Assembly (NCBI RefSeq): GCF_023914155.1
Contig: NZ_JAMWYS010000028.1
Span: forward strand, 1 to 64,000
Reading direction: 5' to 3'
DNA length: 64,000 nt
From: Solitalea agri
Lineage (GTDB): Bacteria; Bacteroidota; Bacteroidia; Sphingobacteriales; Sphingobacteriaceae
The position numbers and the translations under genes are program-made. Of the stretch, positions 53,311 to 62,190 are shown one piece after another. Each line of letters starts with the position of its first letter. Within the stretch, counting starts at the first letter, position 1. The notes beneath the pieces are model-generated. The model was not told where the DNA came from, did no database searches, and saw only the letters and a program-made list of their open reading frames with translations.

Positions 53311-53852
53311 TTTCCGTAAGCTATTACACGTTTTTCATCATTTTCTGAAATAATCTTAAAGCTTTCTATACGATTACTAACCGTGTCGTAAATAACAAAG
53401 GTTGAATCACAGTCAGCCATTTTTCGTGGCGCAAACCCCATAATAGTCCCCGGATTTATAATCAGGTAATCTTCATGCTGAACTATGTTATACTCATGGT
53501 CGTGACCATAACAAATTACATCAAATTCGCCTCCTCTGGCCACTTCTAATGCTATTTCGGGGTAATGATTAACATAAAAGCGCTTGCCAGCTAATTCAAT
53601 ATTCATCACCTCTCCATATAAAGTTACATGGTCATACATGTTCGCTTTTCCCATAAGATTGAAACGGTCACCATCATTATTACCAAAAACCATATGAATT
53701 GGGTTGGCGTAGTTTTTTGCGAGAATGGTCAACATAAAAGGAGCGCTAATATCTCCGCAGAAAATCAATGCATCGGTATGTTGTATATGTTGGGTGGCTG
53801 CAGTTAAATTCCAGACATTGTCATGTGCATCCGATAAAATAGCAATTTTCAT
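53307..53852 (-). CDS. YfcE/MJ0936-type metallophosphoesterase
   Basis: 181 aa. Metal-binding motifs are IAILSDAHDNVWNL (DxH), IFCGDIS (GD), VFGNNDGDR (GNND), and the terminal CYGHDHEY (GHxH) with NPGTIMGFAPR. It hydrolyses phosphodiesters with two metal ions; the natural substrate is unknown. Downstream of the VOC gene by 13 bp, likely same operon as the LOG gene. Confidence 0.93.
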   Translation of the reverse strand: MKIAILSDAHDNVWNLTAATQHIQHTDALIFCGDISAPFMLTILAKNYANPIHMVFGNNDGDRFNLMGKANMYDHVTLYGEVMNIELAGKRFYVNHYPEIALEVARGGEFDVICYGHDHEYNIVQHEDYLIINPGTIMGFAPRKMADCDSTFVIYDTVSNRIESFKIISENDEKRVIAYGN

Positions 53853-53865
53853 ATAAGTATATTAA

Positions 53866-54258
53866 TTAAGAAGTTTTCAGCTCTACCATTACCAATTCAT
53901 TGCCGTAAAGGTCGAAGAAATGTAAAAAATGAAATCCGCCAACGGAAACGATTTCTCTTTTAATTTTTACCTGATGCTCAACTAACCGGTGATGGAAAGC
54001 TTGAATGTCATCGGTATAAAATACCAAGGTAGGTTGTCCATGTGTTTGTTTTCCAATTAACTCTTCTTGCTCTTTTCCACTGGCATCTAAAAACCATAAG
54101 CCTGCGGTTTTGCTTTCAAAAACTACATGAAGAAATCGTTGGCCGTCTTCGGTAATATAGTCAACATACTTTTGTGCATTCAAGATTCTCTGATAAAACT
54201 CAAAAGCCTCATCGTAATTGTGAACAAGAATAATGGTGCGGCCAAGTTCAATTTCCAT
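53866..54258 (-). CDS. VOC-family (glyoxalase/bleomycin-resistance-like) protein
   Basis: 130 aa single VOC module of two beta-alpha-beta-beta-beta units. It begins LGRTIILVHNYDEAFEFYQR, has VVFESKTAGLWFLDASGKE and ends FHFLHFFDLYGNELVMVEL, where the last Glu is a usual metal ligand. The function could be isomerase, dioxygenase or resistance; none can be selected. Ten bp separate it from the LOG gene. Confidence 0.88.
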   Translation of the reverse strand: MEIELGRTIILVHNYDEAFEFYQRILNAQKYVDYITEDGQRFLHVVFESKTAGLWFLDASGKEQEELIGKQTHGQPTLVFYTDDIQAFHHRLVEHQVKIKREIVSVGGFHFLHFFDLYGNELVMVELKTS

Positions 54259-54267
54259 CGGATGTAC

Positions 54268-54834
54268 TTATGTTAAATCGTAGTTTGTGGAAATGCCTGA
54301 GTGTTCATGGTGTAATAGATCAACAAGTTCTTTTGCACTGGTTGAAACTTTCATTAATCCTCGGTCTTTAAAGAAACCTGTTTCTTTGGAATGATCTAAA
54401 AAACTCAACAAATGATTGTAATACCCATTAGTGTTGAGTAAGCCAATTGGCTTTTCATGCAGGTGAAGCTGTTTCCAGGTTAGCACCTCAAATAACTCTT
54501 CAAAAGTACCAATTCCACCGGGTATCGCTATAAAGGCATCGGCATACCTCGCCATTAGTGCTTTTCGTTCGTGCATATTTTGAACAACGTGTAGCTCGCA
54601 GCCCTCAACCAACCCCACTTCTTTAATCATTAAAAACTCAGGGATGATTCCAATTACCTTCCCTCCTAAGTCACGAACAGTTCGGGCCAACTCCCCCATT
54701 AGTCCAATGTTGCCACCCCCGTAAATTAGTGTGATGTTTTTGTCAACAAAGAGCATAGCAAGTTCACGGGCAACTTTCCTATAAATCTCGTTGTCGCCCA
54801 GACTTGAGCCGCAGAAAACGCAGATACTTTTCAT
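54268..54834 (-). CDS. LOG-family (TIGR00730) Rossmann protein
   Basis: 188 aa from ATG 54834 (MKSICVFCGSSLG); the frame extends eight codons upstream but the conserved start is here. Signatures are YGGGNIGLMGELA and the PGGxGTxxE motif IPGGIGTFEELFEVLTWKQL. LOG proteins release free cytokinins or hydrolyse nucleotide monophosphates (5'-monophosphate phosphoribohydrolase). First gene of a likely LOG-VOC-phosphoesterase operon. Confidence 0.93.
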   Translation of the reverse strand: MKSICVFCGSSLGDNEIYRKVARELAMLFVDKNITLIYGGGNIGLMGELARTVRDLGGKVIGIIPEFLMIKEVGLVEGCELHVVQNMHERKALMARYADAFIAIPGGIGTFEELFEVLTWKQLHLHEKPIGLLNTNGYYNHLLSFLDHSKETGFFKDRGLMKVSTSAKELVDLLHHEHSGISTNYDLT

Positions 54835-55205
54835 AAATAAGATCTTTAGATATAGCATGTATAATGTACCGTGAAAATACTCAATTATGATTAAAGTGAT
54901 GGTTAAATTATAGAAAGGATCGCTTTAAATAGCACTAAATATCTTGAAATTAGGTCTCACGATTATGTTGGGTCTTTCTTTTAAATGGTAAACAAATTGA
55001 GTTGCCGGGATAATAAAACTATCTTTAATTGATCAATAGGCTATTAAATAATCGAAGCAATGTTTTTATATTTTATCAAAAAGAATTGTCTATTATTAAA
55101 AAATATTACATTTTTAAGCCTAGATTATAAAAAAGCAATCATTGTAATAGTTGTATGTTGCATAATTCTTTTGTGACTAATAAAAACTTTAATACCTGAA
55201 GATTA
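54835..55205. other. AT-rich divergent promoter region
   Basis: 371 bp between the LOG gene and the hexosaminidase gene. It is strongly AT-rich with no ORF of note and no long repeat. It should contain the two divergent promoters; I could not fix their boxes with confidence. Confidence 0.5.
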
Positions 55206-57767
55206 ATGAATAAGCATGCAGTAAGTTTGATGTTTTTTGTTGGCGCCTTCTATAGTGTAGACGCTCAGCAATTGAAACCAGCATATAACCCGAATGAACT
55301 TAAAATACAATGGAAGATGATTGAGAATGGTTACATGGGCCAGGGAAAATATCTTTCATCGTTTACATTAAACAATGCCTCGAAAAACGGGTTACCGGCA
55401 AAAGGATGGAGTATTTACTTTAATCTTCCTCGCGGAATTGACACCTCCTTCGTTCGTAATGAGTTTAAATTTGAGCACATTAATGGTGATTTGAACCGCA
55501 TTATGCCTACTGCCCTTTTTAAAGGGTTAAAGACGGGGCAATCAATTGAACTCCAAATGCTTGCCAGTGATTGGTCATTAAACCGGGCCGACGCGCCTTC
55601 AGGCTTATACCTTGTTTGGGATGATGAACCACAAACCGGGATTGCGTTAGCAAACTATCAGGTAGTTGCTTCAACTGAACTGAAACAAATTAACCGTGCT
55701 AAGATAGACATTGCTCCTATTGCAACCCCTGAAGTTGTTTATAACCGCAACAAAGTAATTGAAGATATTCCTGCGAATAAGCTGATCAAAGTATTTCCAA
55801 CACCTATAAACTATAGTGAATCGGAGGGATCTTTTGTGCTAACTTCAACAGTAACAATTTCAGCTGACCCTGCTTTTAGTAATGAAGCAAATTATTTGGC
55901 AAAGGAGTTAGGGGTGGTTTTGGGAAAGCAACCAACTATTTCTTCTGTTAAAGGGAATATTGAGCTCCGAAAAGCCGAAATGGGTGCTGAAGCCTATACC
56001 CTATCTGTTTCTCGTAATGGAATAATAATTACAGCATCAACACCTGCGGGAGCTTTTTATGGAATTCAATCATTGAAAACATTGATGCCTGCTGCAGCCT
56101 GGAACGGGACTCAAAAATTGGTGGCTGTGCCATTGGTTGAGGTTAAAGATGAACCGCGTTTTGGGTGGAGAGCATTTATGTTGGACGTGGCGCGTAACTT
56201 TCAAACTAAAGAAGAGGTTTTAAAAACACTCGATTGGCTCGCGCTTTACAAGATCAATGTATTTCATTTTCATTGTACTGAAGACGAAGGTTGGAGAATA
56301 GAAATTCCGGGCCTGCCAGAGCTTACCGAGATTGGTGGAAAGCGAGGTCATAAAAATGCAAATGTTGAACAATTACCACCATCATTTGCTTCTGGTCCAG
56401 ATAATTCTACCGCAGGAAGTGGTTTTTATTCTAAAGCCGACTTTATTGAGATTCTGAAATATGCCAACGAGCGCCATATTAAGGTAATTCCGGAGATCGA
56501 AAGTCCGGGGCATGCACGAGCTGCGGTTCAATCGATGCAGGTTCGTTATGATCGGCTAATGAAGCAAGGTAAGAAAGCTGAAGCCGAAAAATACTTGTTA
56601 CGTGAGTTGAATGATAAATCAGTTCATAGTTCAGTGCAGGGATGGAATGATAATGTGATGGATGTTTCTCTACCTTCTACTTATACATTCGTTGAAAAGG
56701 TAGTCGATGGATTGATTGCTATTTATAAAGAAGCTGGTGTTCCTCTGGAAACAATTCATATGGGAGGCGATGAAGTTCCATCAGGTTCATGGGAAAAGTC
56801 TCCGGCGTTTGCTAAGCTAAAACAAGAGAATCCGCTGGTAAAGAATACCAATGACTTATGGTATTACTATTACGGAAAAGTGAATGAGATCATAAAAAGC
56901 AAAGGGCTTTATTTATACGGTTGGGAAGAAGCCGGTATGCGCAAAACTATGCTCGATGGAGCGGCACATGTGATACCTAATCCTGATTTTGCTAATCAGA
57001 ATGTTCATTTAGATGTTTGGAACAATGTGATTGGTTGGGGTGCAGAAGATCTGGCTTATCGTTTGGCTAATGCCGGCTATAAAGTGGTACTCTCTCCCGT
57101 TAGTAATTTATATTTCGACATGTCGTATGATAAGGATTTTGAAGAAGAAGGATATTATTGGGGAGGTTTTGTTGACGTAGATAAGCCTTATTCATTCATT
57201 CCGTTCGATTATCTGAAAAACACTAAGCAGGACAAAATGGGTAATACTCTTTCATCCAGCTTTACTCAAGGTAAGGAGCGACTTACTGATTTTGGTAAAA
57301 CAAACATTATAGGTATTCAGGGCTTGCTGTTTGCCGAAACAATTACCTCTGCCGAGCGAATGGAATATATGCTGATGCCTAAACTATTGGGTCTTGCTGA
57401 AAGAGCCTGGGCAAAGGATCCTGAATGGTCAACGGAAAAGGACGAAGCAAAATCAAATGAATTGTATGCTAAAGCCTGGTCTGATTTTGTAAATCGTATT
57501 GGCAAAAGAGAGCTTCCTCGACTTAGTTATTATAAAGGAGGATTGAAATATCGTATTCCTACAGCCGGAGCCATTGTAGAAAATGGATCGGTTAAGGCAA
57601 ACGTTCAACTTCCGGGTTTTGTAATAAGGTATACAACAAACGGAACAGAACCTACTTCAAGCAGCAAGCTATATACTGAGCCTGTTGCGACGAAGGGAAC
57701 CATTAAGCTGCGTGTGTTTGATGCGAGGGGAAGAGGTGGAAGAACTGTAGAAGTTCAAAATAAATAA
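55206..57767 (+). CDS. GH20 beta-N-acetylhexosaminidase
   Basis: 853 aa with a signal peptide (1-20, VDAQQ). Domain order: CHB_HEX-type N-terminal carbohydrate-binding domain (about 35-170), GH20b (about 185-320), catalytic barrel (about 323-740) and a CHB_HEX C-terminal domain (about 765-850, RYTTNGTEPTSSSKLY). The catalytic pair Asp-Glu is in HMGGDEVPSGSWE (near 521). FRAFMLDVARNF-type GWRAFMLDVARNFQT opens the barrel. It removes terminal GlcNAc/GalNAc, for example from chitin oligomers or glycoproteins. Confidence 0.95.
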   Translation: MNKHAVSLMFFVGAFYSVDAQQLKPAYNPNELKIQWKMIENGYMGQGKYLSSFTLNNASKNGLPAKGWSIYFNLPRGIDTSFVRNEFKFEHINGDLNRIMPTALFKGLKTGQSIELQMLASDWSLNRADAPSGLYLVWDDEPQTGIALANYQVVASTELKQINRAKIDIAPIATPEVVYNRNKVIEDIPANKLIKVFPTPINYSESEGSFVLTSTVTISADPAFSNEANYLAKELGVVLGKQPTISSVKGNIELRKAEMGAEAYTLSVSRNGIIITASTPAGAFYGIQSLKTLMPAAAWNGTQKLVAVPLVEVKDEPRFGWRAFMLDVARNFQTKEEVLKTLDWLALYKINVFHFHCTEDEGWRIEIPGLPELTEIGGKRGHKNANVEQLPPSFASGPDNSTAGSGFYSKADFIEILKYANERHIKVIPEIESPGHARAAVQSMQVRYDRLMKQGKKAEAEKYLLRELNDKSVHSSVQGWNDNVMDVSLPSTYTFVEKVVDGLIAIYKEAGVPLETIHMGGDEVPSGSWEKSPAFAKLKQENPLVKNTNDLWYYYYGKVNEIIKSKGLYLYGWEEAGMRKTMLDGAAHVIPNPDFANQNVHLDVWNNVIGWGAEDLAYRLANAGYKVVLSPVSNLYFDMSYDKDFEEEGYYWGGFVDVDKPYSFIPFDYLKNTKQDKMGNTLSSSFTQGKERLTDFGKTNIIGIQGLLFAETITSAERMEYMLMPKLLGLAERAWAKDPEWSTEKDEAKSNELYAKAWSDFVNRIGKRELPRLSYYKGGLKYRIPTAGAIVENGSVKANVQLPGFVIRYTTNGTEPTSSSKLYTEPVATKGTIKLRVFDARGRGGRTVEVQNK

Positions 57768-57792
57768 TGGATTGTATTGGTTTATTATATTG

Positions 57793-57812
57793 AGGGCCCG
57801 CAAGGGCCTTTG
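57793..57812 (+). terminator. Weak terminator after the hexosaminidase gene
   Basis: GGCCC (57795-57799) pairs with GGGCC (57804-57808) plus AG/TT wobble, followed by a short T-rich stretch. Confidence 0.55.
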
Positions 57813-57845
57813 TTCGTTTTAAAACTTTATATAAAATTATGTGTT

Positions 57846-57898
57846 TAAACAATAAATCTGTCAAATTGGCGATGGTATTATAATTGTCTAAACAATAA
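57846..57898 (+). repeat. Direct repeat TAAACAATAA upstream of the DsbA-like gene
   Basis: TAAACAATAA at 57846-57855 and 57889-57898, 43 bp apart (about four helical turns), 15 bp before the start codon. It may be a regulator site; nothing else supports this. Confidence 0.35.
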
Positions 57899-57913
57899 GT
57901 AAAATAATAAGAT

Positions 57914-58615
57914 ATGAAGGTAGAGATCTGGTCGGATATAGCTTGTCCTTTTTGTTATATAGGAAAAAGGCGCTTGGAGAATGCATTGGAGCAGTTTCCG
58001 AATAAAGAACATGTTGAAATTGTATGGCATAGTTTTGAGCTCGACCCCAATGCTAAATACGAACAGGGGAAAGATATCCATGACATTTTAGCTGAGAAAT
58101 ATGGAAGAGACCGCGAATGGGCAATTCAAATGAGCGAGCAAGTTGCTGCTTTAGCGGGTGAGGAAGGCTTATCATTTGATTTCAGTAAGAACGTGCCTGC
58201 CAATACATTTGATGCACATCGTTTAATTCACCTTGCTGATAAACAGGGCTTGCAAGATGCAGCTAAGGAGCGCTTATTAAAAGCTTACTTTACAGAAGGA
58301 AGAGACGTTGCGGATCACCAAACATTGGTTGAGTTAGGAGCTGAAATTGGGCTTAATTCTGAAGAAATTAAGAATATGTTAAGTTCTGATGAGTTTGGCT
58401 ATGATGTCAGGGTTGATGAGCAGGAAGCAAATCATATCGGTGTTCGGGGCGTTCCTTTTTTTGTGATAAATCGTAAATACGGAATTTCGGGTGCTCAGCC
58501 TTTGGAGGTTTTTACCGATACACTGAATAAAGCCTGGAGCGAAGAACATCCTCTTGAAGTTGTTAATGATAATGGAGCAGGAATGTGCTCTCCGGATGGG
58601 AATTGTGAAGTATAA
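57914..58615 (+). CDS. FrnE-like DsbA-family oxidoreductase
   Basis: 233 aa, no signal peptide, so cytoplasmic. The thioredoxin-fold active site is CPFC at residues 11-14 (SDIACPFCYIGKRRLE), and the cis-Pro loop is VRGVPFFVINRKYGISGAQP. A helical insertion lies at about 60-160. FrnE-type proteins handle disulfides or polyketide isomerisation. A C-terminal CSPDGNCEV adds two more Cys. Gene ends in a terminator ahead of the gbsR-like gene. Confidence 0.92.
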   Translation: MKVEIWSDIACPFCYIGKRRLENALEQFPNKEHVEIVWHSFELDPNAKYEQGKDIHDILAEKYGRDREWAIQMSEQVAALAGEEGLSFDFSKNVPANTFDAHRLIHLADKQGLQDAAKERLLKAYFTEGRDVADHQTLVELGAEIGLNSEEIKNMLSSDEFGYDVRVDEQEANHIGVRGVPFFVINRKYGISGAQPLEVFTDTLNKAWSEEHPLEVVNDNGAGMCSPDGNCEV

Positions 58616-58630
58616 TACTAGTTAATATAC

Positions 58631-58656
58631 AGCCCGACTTGGTTCGGGCTTTTTTA
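58631..58656 (+). terminator. Terminator after the DsbA-like gene
   Basis: AGCCCGA-CTTGG-TTCGGGCT followed by six T. Confidence 0.9.
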
Positions 58657-58664
58657 CAATAATT

Positions 58665-58704
58665 ATTTTCTAAACTTTCAATAATATTTGAAAGTTTAGA
58701 AAAT
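58665..58704. promoter_or_regulatory. Long perfect inverted repeat upstream of the GbsR-like gene (operator 1)
   Basis: Arms ATTTTCTAAACTTTCAA and TTGAAAGTTTAGAAAAT (17 bp each) flank TAATAT, ending 17 bp before the start codon. The core TTTCAATAA...TTGAAAGTT recurs upstream of the next gene (59255-59280). This is the picture expected of an autoregulated MarR-type repressor. Confidence 0.75.
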
Positions 58705-58721
58705 TATTTTACATTTGGATC

Positions 58722-59228
58722 ATGAACTTAGTTGAAGGTAAAGAACAATTTATACAAGCATGGGGCACATTAGGCTCTAAATGGGGGATTAATCGTACAA
58801 TGGCTCAAGTTCATGCTTTGTTAATGATCTCCCCTGATCCGTTAAGTACAGAAGATATTATGCAGGAGTTAAATATTTCCCGGGGAAACGCGAATATGAA
58901 TGTTCGTGATTTGATCGATTGGGGTTTAGTTGAAAAGGTGCATAAATCGGGCGATCGCAAGGAATATTTTTGGGCCGAAAAGGATATTTGGAAGGTAACT
59001 ACTCAAGTGGCTAAAGAGCGCAAGAAACGTGAGTTGGAACCGGTTCTTAAAGTGCTGGATCAGCTAAGTAATGTAAAAGGTGATCGAAATGATAAAAATG
59101 TGAAAGCATTTGTTGAAGGTATTTCCGGAATTAAACGTATGGCCACCAATGCCGACAAAACCTTAGAAACAATGATAAAAGCTGAAGAAAACTGGTTTTT
59201 TGGAGCAATTCTTAAACTATTTAAATAG
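58722..59228 (+). CDS. GbsR/MarR-family transcriptional regulator
   Basis: 168 aa winged-helix protein. The DNA-binding segment is TMAQVHALLMISPDPLSTED, ELNISRGNANMNVRDLIDW, LVEKVHKSGDRKEYFWAEKD. The C-terminal helices (about 95-165) form the dimer or ligand region. GbsR of Bacillus represses choline-uptake genes; here the ligand is unknown. Operators in front of it and in front of the following operon suggest it controls both. Confidence 0.9.
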   Translation: MNLVEGKEQFIQAWGTLGSKWGINRTMAQVHALLMISPDPLSTEDIMQELNISRGNANMNVRDLIDWGLVEKVHKSGDRKEYFWAEKDIWKVTTQVAKERKKRELEPVLKVLDQLSNVKGDRNDKNVKAFVEGISGIKRMATNADKTLETMIKAEENWFFGAILKLFK

Positions 59229-59254
59229 CGAGAGCTATTTTTTTTAAATATATA

Positions 59255-59280
59255 TTTCAATAAATATTGAAAGTTCTGAA
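59255..59280. promoter_or_regulatory. Operator 2 upstream of the DCC operon
   Basis: TTTCAATA-AA-TATTGAAA (59255-59272) with the right extension GTTCTGAA. Aligned with operator 1 over 26 positions, 21 are identical by eye. It ends about 12 bp before the ATG of the DCC gene, so a bound regulator would block initiation. Confidence 0.65.
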
Positions 59281-59292
59281 TATAAAATAAAA

Positions 59293-60141
59293 ATGAAAAC
59301 ACTTTTAAATAAGATAATCGTATATGACAGCAACTGTAGAATATGTACAGGACTAAAAGACAAGTTGCTGCAGTTTACCAGCATTGAAGAAGAACGGGTG
59401 GTAGCGTTTGCTCTTCTTAACGATGAGTTAATAAGGAAAATTGATTCGGATCGATTTAAAAATGCAATGGCTTTAATAGATGTTCAGAATGGTGATACCA
59501 TTTATGGAAGTCAGGCGATAGCTTACATCTTTTCAACTCAAAATCAACTAATTGAAAAGCTGCTATCGCTCAAACAGGCTTATCGATTGTTTAATTTTCT
59601 TTATCAAACACTGGCCTACAATCGTTACATCATTGCAACACCTAAAAGCCAATTTGCATGCGATTGTTTTCCGGACAAAGTAATCCGTTTTCGAATCGCT
59701 TACATTTTACAAGCAACCAGCCTCTCCGTTTTTCTTACTTGCATATTTGGCATTTCACTAAAAGGCTTCTTCCCTGCCCTTTCGAATGGACAAGCTGCTA
59801 TGCAGATGTTACTGATGGCAGGAACCGGTTGGGTTATTCAAATTGCCCTTGCAGCAATATGCTTAAGAGATAAAGCCATTGATTATATCGGTCATCTGGC
59901 AAGTATAATGGTAGTTGGTTTATTGATACTGGTTCCCTGGATGCTGATTCATTTTATTGCAGGCGTCAATCTTTATTACCTGCCTTTAATAAGTGTTTTA
60001 TTCAGTAGTTGGTATATGTTGAAAATGCACCTCCATCGAATTAATTACTTACAACTGCCTAAATGGCTTTCTGTTAGCTGGTTCATTTTGCTTCAGATTA
60101 CGGCTGTGTGTTGGGTTTACTATTTCCACTTTAATAACTAA
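59293..60141 (+). CDS. DCC-type thiol-disulfide domain fused to a multi-TM region
   Basis: 282 aa. Residues 1-115 match the DCC1-like/DUF393 domain (IVYDSNCRICTGLKDKL: D-S-x-C-x-x-C; GSQAIAYIF; then YRLFNFLYQTLAYNRY). A CDC pair follows (FACDCFPDKV). Residues 135-280 hold about five TM helices, an uncommon combination. DCC proteins are thought to be redox-active, though activity is largely unproven. First gene of the operon under operator 2. Confidence 0.82.
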   Translation: MKTLLNKIIVYDSNCRICTGLKDKLLQFTSIEEERVVAFALLNDELIRKIDSDRFKNAMALIDVQNGDTIYGSQAIAYIFSTQNQLIEKLLSLKQAYRLFNFLYQTLAYNRYIIATPKSQFACDCFPDKVIRFRIAYILQATSLSVFLTCIFGISLKGFFPALSNGQAAMQMLLMAGTGWVIQIALAAICLRDKAIDYIGHLASIMVVGLLILVPWMLIHFIAGVNLYYLPLISVLFSSWYMLKMHLHRINYLQLPKWLSVSWFILLQITAVCWVYYFHFNN

Positions 60142-60145
60142 AACC

Positions 60146-60826
60146 ATGAACATATTAAAAAGAATACCGATCAAGTACCATGGAGAATTGCACGACATCC
60201 GTTTGATAAACTTCACGGTTGATATAGATGAAGTAAAGGAGCTTGTTCCCCATCAGATTAGGATCCGTGATTTTGATGGAAGAGCAATGATATCAATGGT
60301 TGATGTAAAGCTTAAGAATATGCGACCTGCTTTCGCACCAAAGTTTTGCACGTTTTCTTATCGGCACATTGCTTTCCGCTTATTGGTGGAAGATGAACAC
60401 CTTAATGCGGGAAGTAACAAGGGCATCTTTTTCTGCAAGGCTTTTACTAATAATCCAATAATGGTTATCGGAGGAAAAGCATTAACCGAATATCGTTTAG
60501 AAAATGCTAGAATAATGGAGAATGGAGACACAGTTAAGGTTAATAATGGTAAACATAAAGTTGAGTATACATTGAGCAATAAGCTATGTGAAAGCACTTT
60601 TTTTGAGAATCAAGAATTAAGAAAAATGATTGGAGCAATTGATCGAGCCTATTCAACACTTGATAACAATGTTAGGGTTACTCAAATTCAACGCGAGAAA
60701 TGGCCTATTCAACAAGTGGAATGTTCGTCTTTTTCAACCAACTTTTTTAAGTCGGCAAAGTTTATTGGCGCTTTCAGAGTTTTTGAGACGATTTATTATC
60801 AATGGCTTCCACCTAAATCAATCTGA
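60146..60826 (+). CDS. DUF2071 (YqjF-like) protein
   Basis: 226 aa, soluble. The N-terminal IPIKYHGELHDIRLINFTVD, VDIDEVKELVPHQIRI and later KGIFFCKAFTNNP fit the DUF2071 beta-barrel related to acetoacetate decarboxylase-like folds. No catalytic Lys is obvious. It starts 5 bp after the DCC gene, and its stop overlaps the spacing of the SDR gene (1 bp gap), so translation is coupled. Confidence 0.72.
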   Translation: MNILKRIPIKYHGELHDIRLINFTVDIDEVKELVPHQIRIRDFDGRAMISMVDVKLKNMRPAFAPKFCTFSYRHIAFRLLVEDEHLNAGSNKGIFFCKAFTNNPIMVIGGKALTEYRLENARIMENGDTVKVNNGKHKVEYTLSNKLCESTFFENQELRKMIGAIDRAYSTLDNNVRVTQIQREKWPIQQVECSSFSTNFFKSAKFIGAFRVFETIYYQWLPPKSI

Positions 60827-60827
60827 T

Positions 60828-61679
60828 ATGAAAATTGTAATACTTGGAGCAAGCGGGCAAATTGGCAGCTTAATTTTTGAAAAGTTGAAGGTGGATTTTG
60901 ATGTAATGGGTACGGCGAGAAGAGGGACAGATGTCCTTTATCAATTTGATCCATTTACGGATGATTGGGAGAAGCTCGGGAAATGTGATGTGTTGATCAA
61001 TTGCATCGGGCAAATTGAAGAAAAACGGTCGAGTTCTTTTCTAAGGATACATTACGACCTAATCAATATCATTATTAAGAATAGAGAGCTGATTGGAAAC
61101 CCCAGAATTATTCAACTTTCTGCCTTGGGCGCTTCAACGAATCATACTATTGAATTCTTCAGAACCAAAGGACTCGCTGACGATTACTTAATTCAGTTGG
61201 ATAACACGGTGATAGTGCGTCCGTCAATTGTTTGTACACATCTTACCACCTTGGTCCGAAAGTTAAAAATACTTCAAGCCATAGCACGAGTAACTAATGG
61301 GCTATTAGTTCTGCCTCGTGGATTCAAAGAACACCTAATACAGCCAATTATTCCTTCGGATCTGGCTGAGCTGGTGAAACAGTTGTGTGCGATTAAAGAA
61401 TTACCACAATTAGTGGATGCCGTTGGACCTGATCGAATAGCGTTTAACACATTGATCAGCATTGCTCTTAAGAATAAGATCAGAATGGTTGAGGTTCCTA
61501 AACTGGTTTTTGATGGATTGGTTAACGGAATCATTGCAAGGGTTTTTCCGAAGCTCATTAATAAACAAGAGTATCAATTGCTATTTACGGATAACCTTGC
61601 AAATCCAACAGGTATTCAGGAACTACTGAACAAACCGTTGAGTTCTACTTTAAATTTCTGGGAAACAGAGTTAAACTAA
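60828..61679 (+). CDS. Atypical SDR / NAD(P)-binding epimerase-like protein
   Basis: 283 aa from ATG 60828 (MKIVILGASGQIGSLIFEKL), where the nucleotide-binding GASGQIG motif starts; the frame extends upstream inside DUF2071 but without homology. LINCIGQIEEKRSS and IIQLSALGAS are the usual strand 4/5 segments; a Tyr-Lys catalytic pair is not evident. It resembles NmrA/ComplexI-like reductases used on quinones or lipids. Third gene in the operon. Confidence 0.85.
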   Translation: MKIVILGASGQIGSLIFEKLKVDFDVMGTARRGTDVLYQFDPFTDDWEKLGKCDVLINCIGQIEEKRSSSFLRIHYDLINIIIKNRELIGNPRIIQLSALGASTNHTIEFFRTKGLADDYLIQLDNTVIVRPSIVCTHLTTLVRKLKILQAIARVTNGLLVLPRGFKEHLIQPIIPSDLAELVKQLCAIKELPQLVDAVGPDRIAFNTLISIALKNKIRMVEVPKLVFDGLVNGIIARVFPKLINKQEYQLLFTDNLANPTGIQELLNKPLSSTLNFWETELN

Positions 61680-61686
61680 AATTAAA

Positions 61687-62190
61687 ATGCCAATTATACA
61701 TCTCAGCACCGAAATAAAAGCTCCAATTCAAATCTGTTTTAATCTGGCCCGAAGTATTGATCTGCACCAATTATCGATGAGGCATACCAATGAAAAGGCC
61801 ATTGCAGGAAGAACCTCCGGGCTACTTGAATGGGGAGAAAGCGTTACCTGGCAAGCAAAACACTTCGGTATTAAACAACAACTAACCTCAAAAATCACCG
61901 GATTTACGTATCCAATTTTCTTTAGAGACGAAATGACCAAAGGGGTTTTCAAACGGATTAATCACGAACACTGGTTCATAACTGAAAATGGACATACTGT
62001 TATGACCGATGTTTTTGAGTTTGAATCTCCTTTTGGGGTCTTCGGTAAAGTATTCAACAGCCTTATTCTTTATGATTATTTAAAGCAATTGCTCGAGAAC
62101 CGAAACGCCCTTATTAAACTGATTGCTGAAGGCGGTCAATGGAAAAGTATTTTGAAGTATGAACAAAACAAGGTTTACTATGAACACTGA
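61687..62190 (+). CDS. SRPBCC (START-like) ligand-binding protein
   Basis: 167 aa. The helix-grip fold begins PIIHLSTEIKAPIQICFNLA and contains EWGESVTWQAKHFGIKQQL, then HTVMTDVFEFESPFGVFG. Bacteroidota relatives are usually annotated as cell-division inhibitor-like or cyclase-like and sit beside epimerase (SulA-type) or SDR genes. A hydrophobic ligand is expected. Overlaps the next gene by 11 bp. Confidence 0.88.
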   Translation: MPIIHLSTEIKAPIQICFNLARSIDLHQLSMRHTNEKAIAGRTSGLLEWGESVTWQAKHFGIKQQLTSKITGFTYPIFFRDEMTKGVFKRINHEHWFITENGHTVMTDVFEFESPFGVFGKVFNSLILYDYLKQLLENRNALIKLIAEGGQWKSILKYEQNKVYYEH

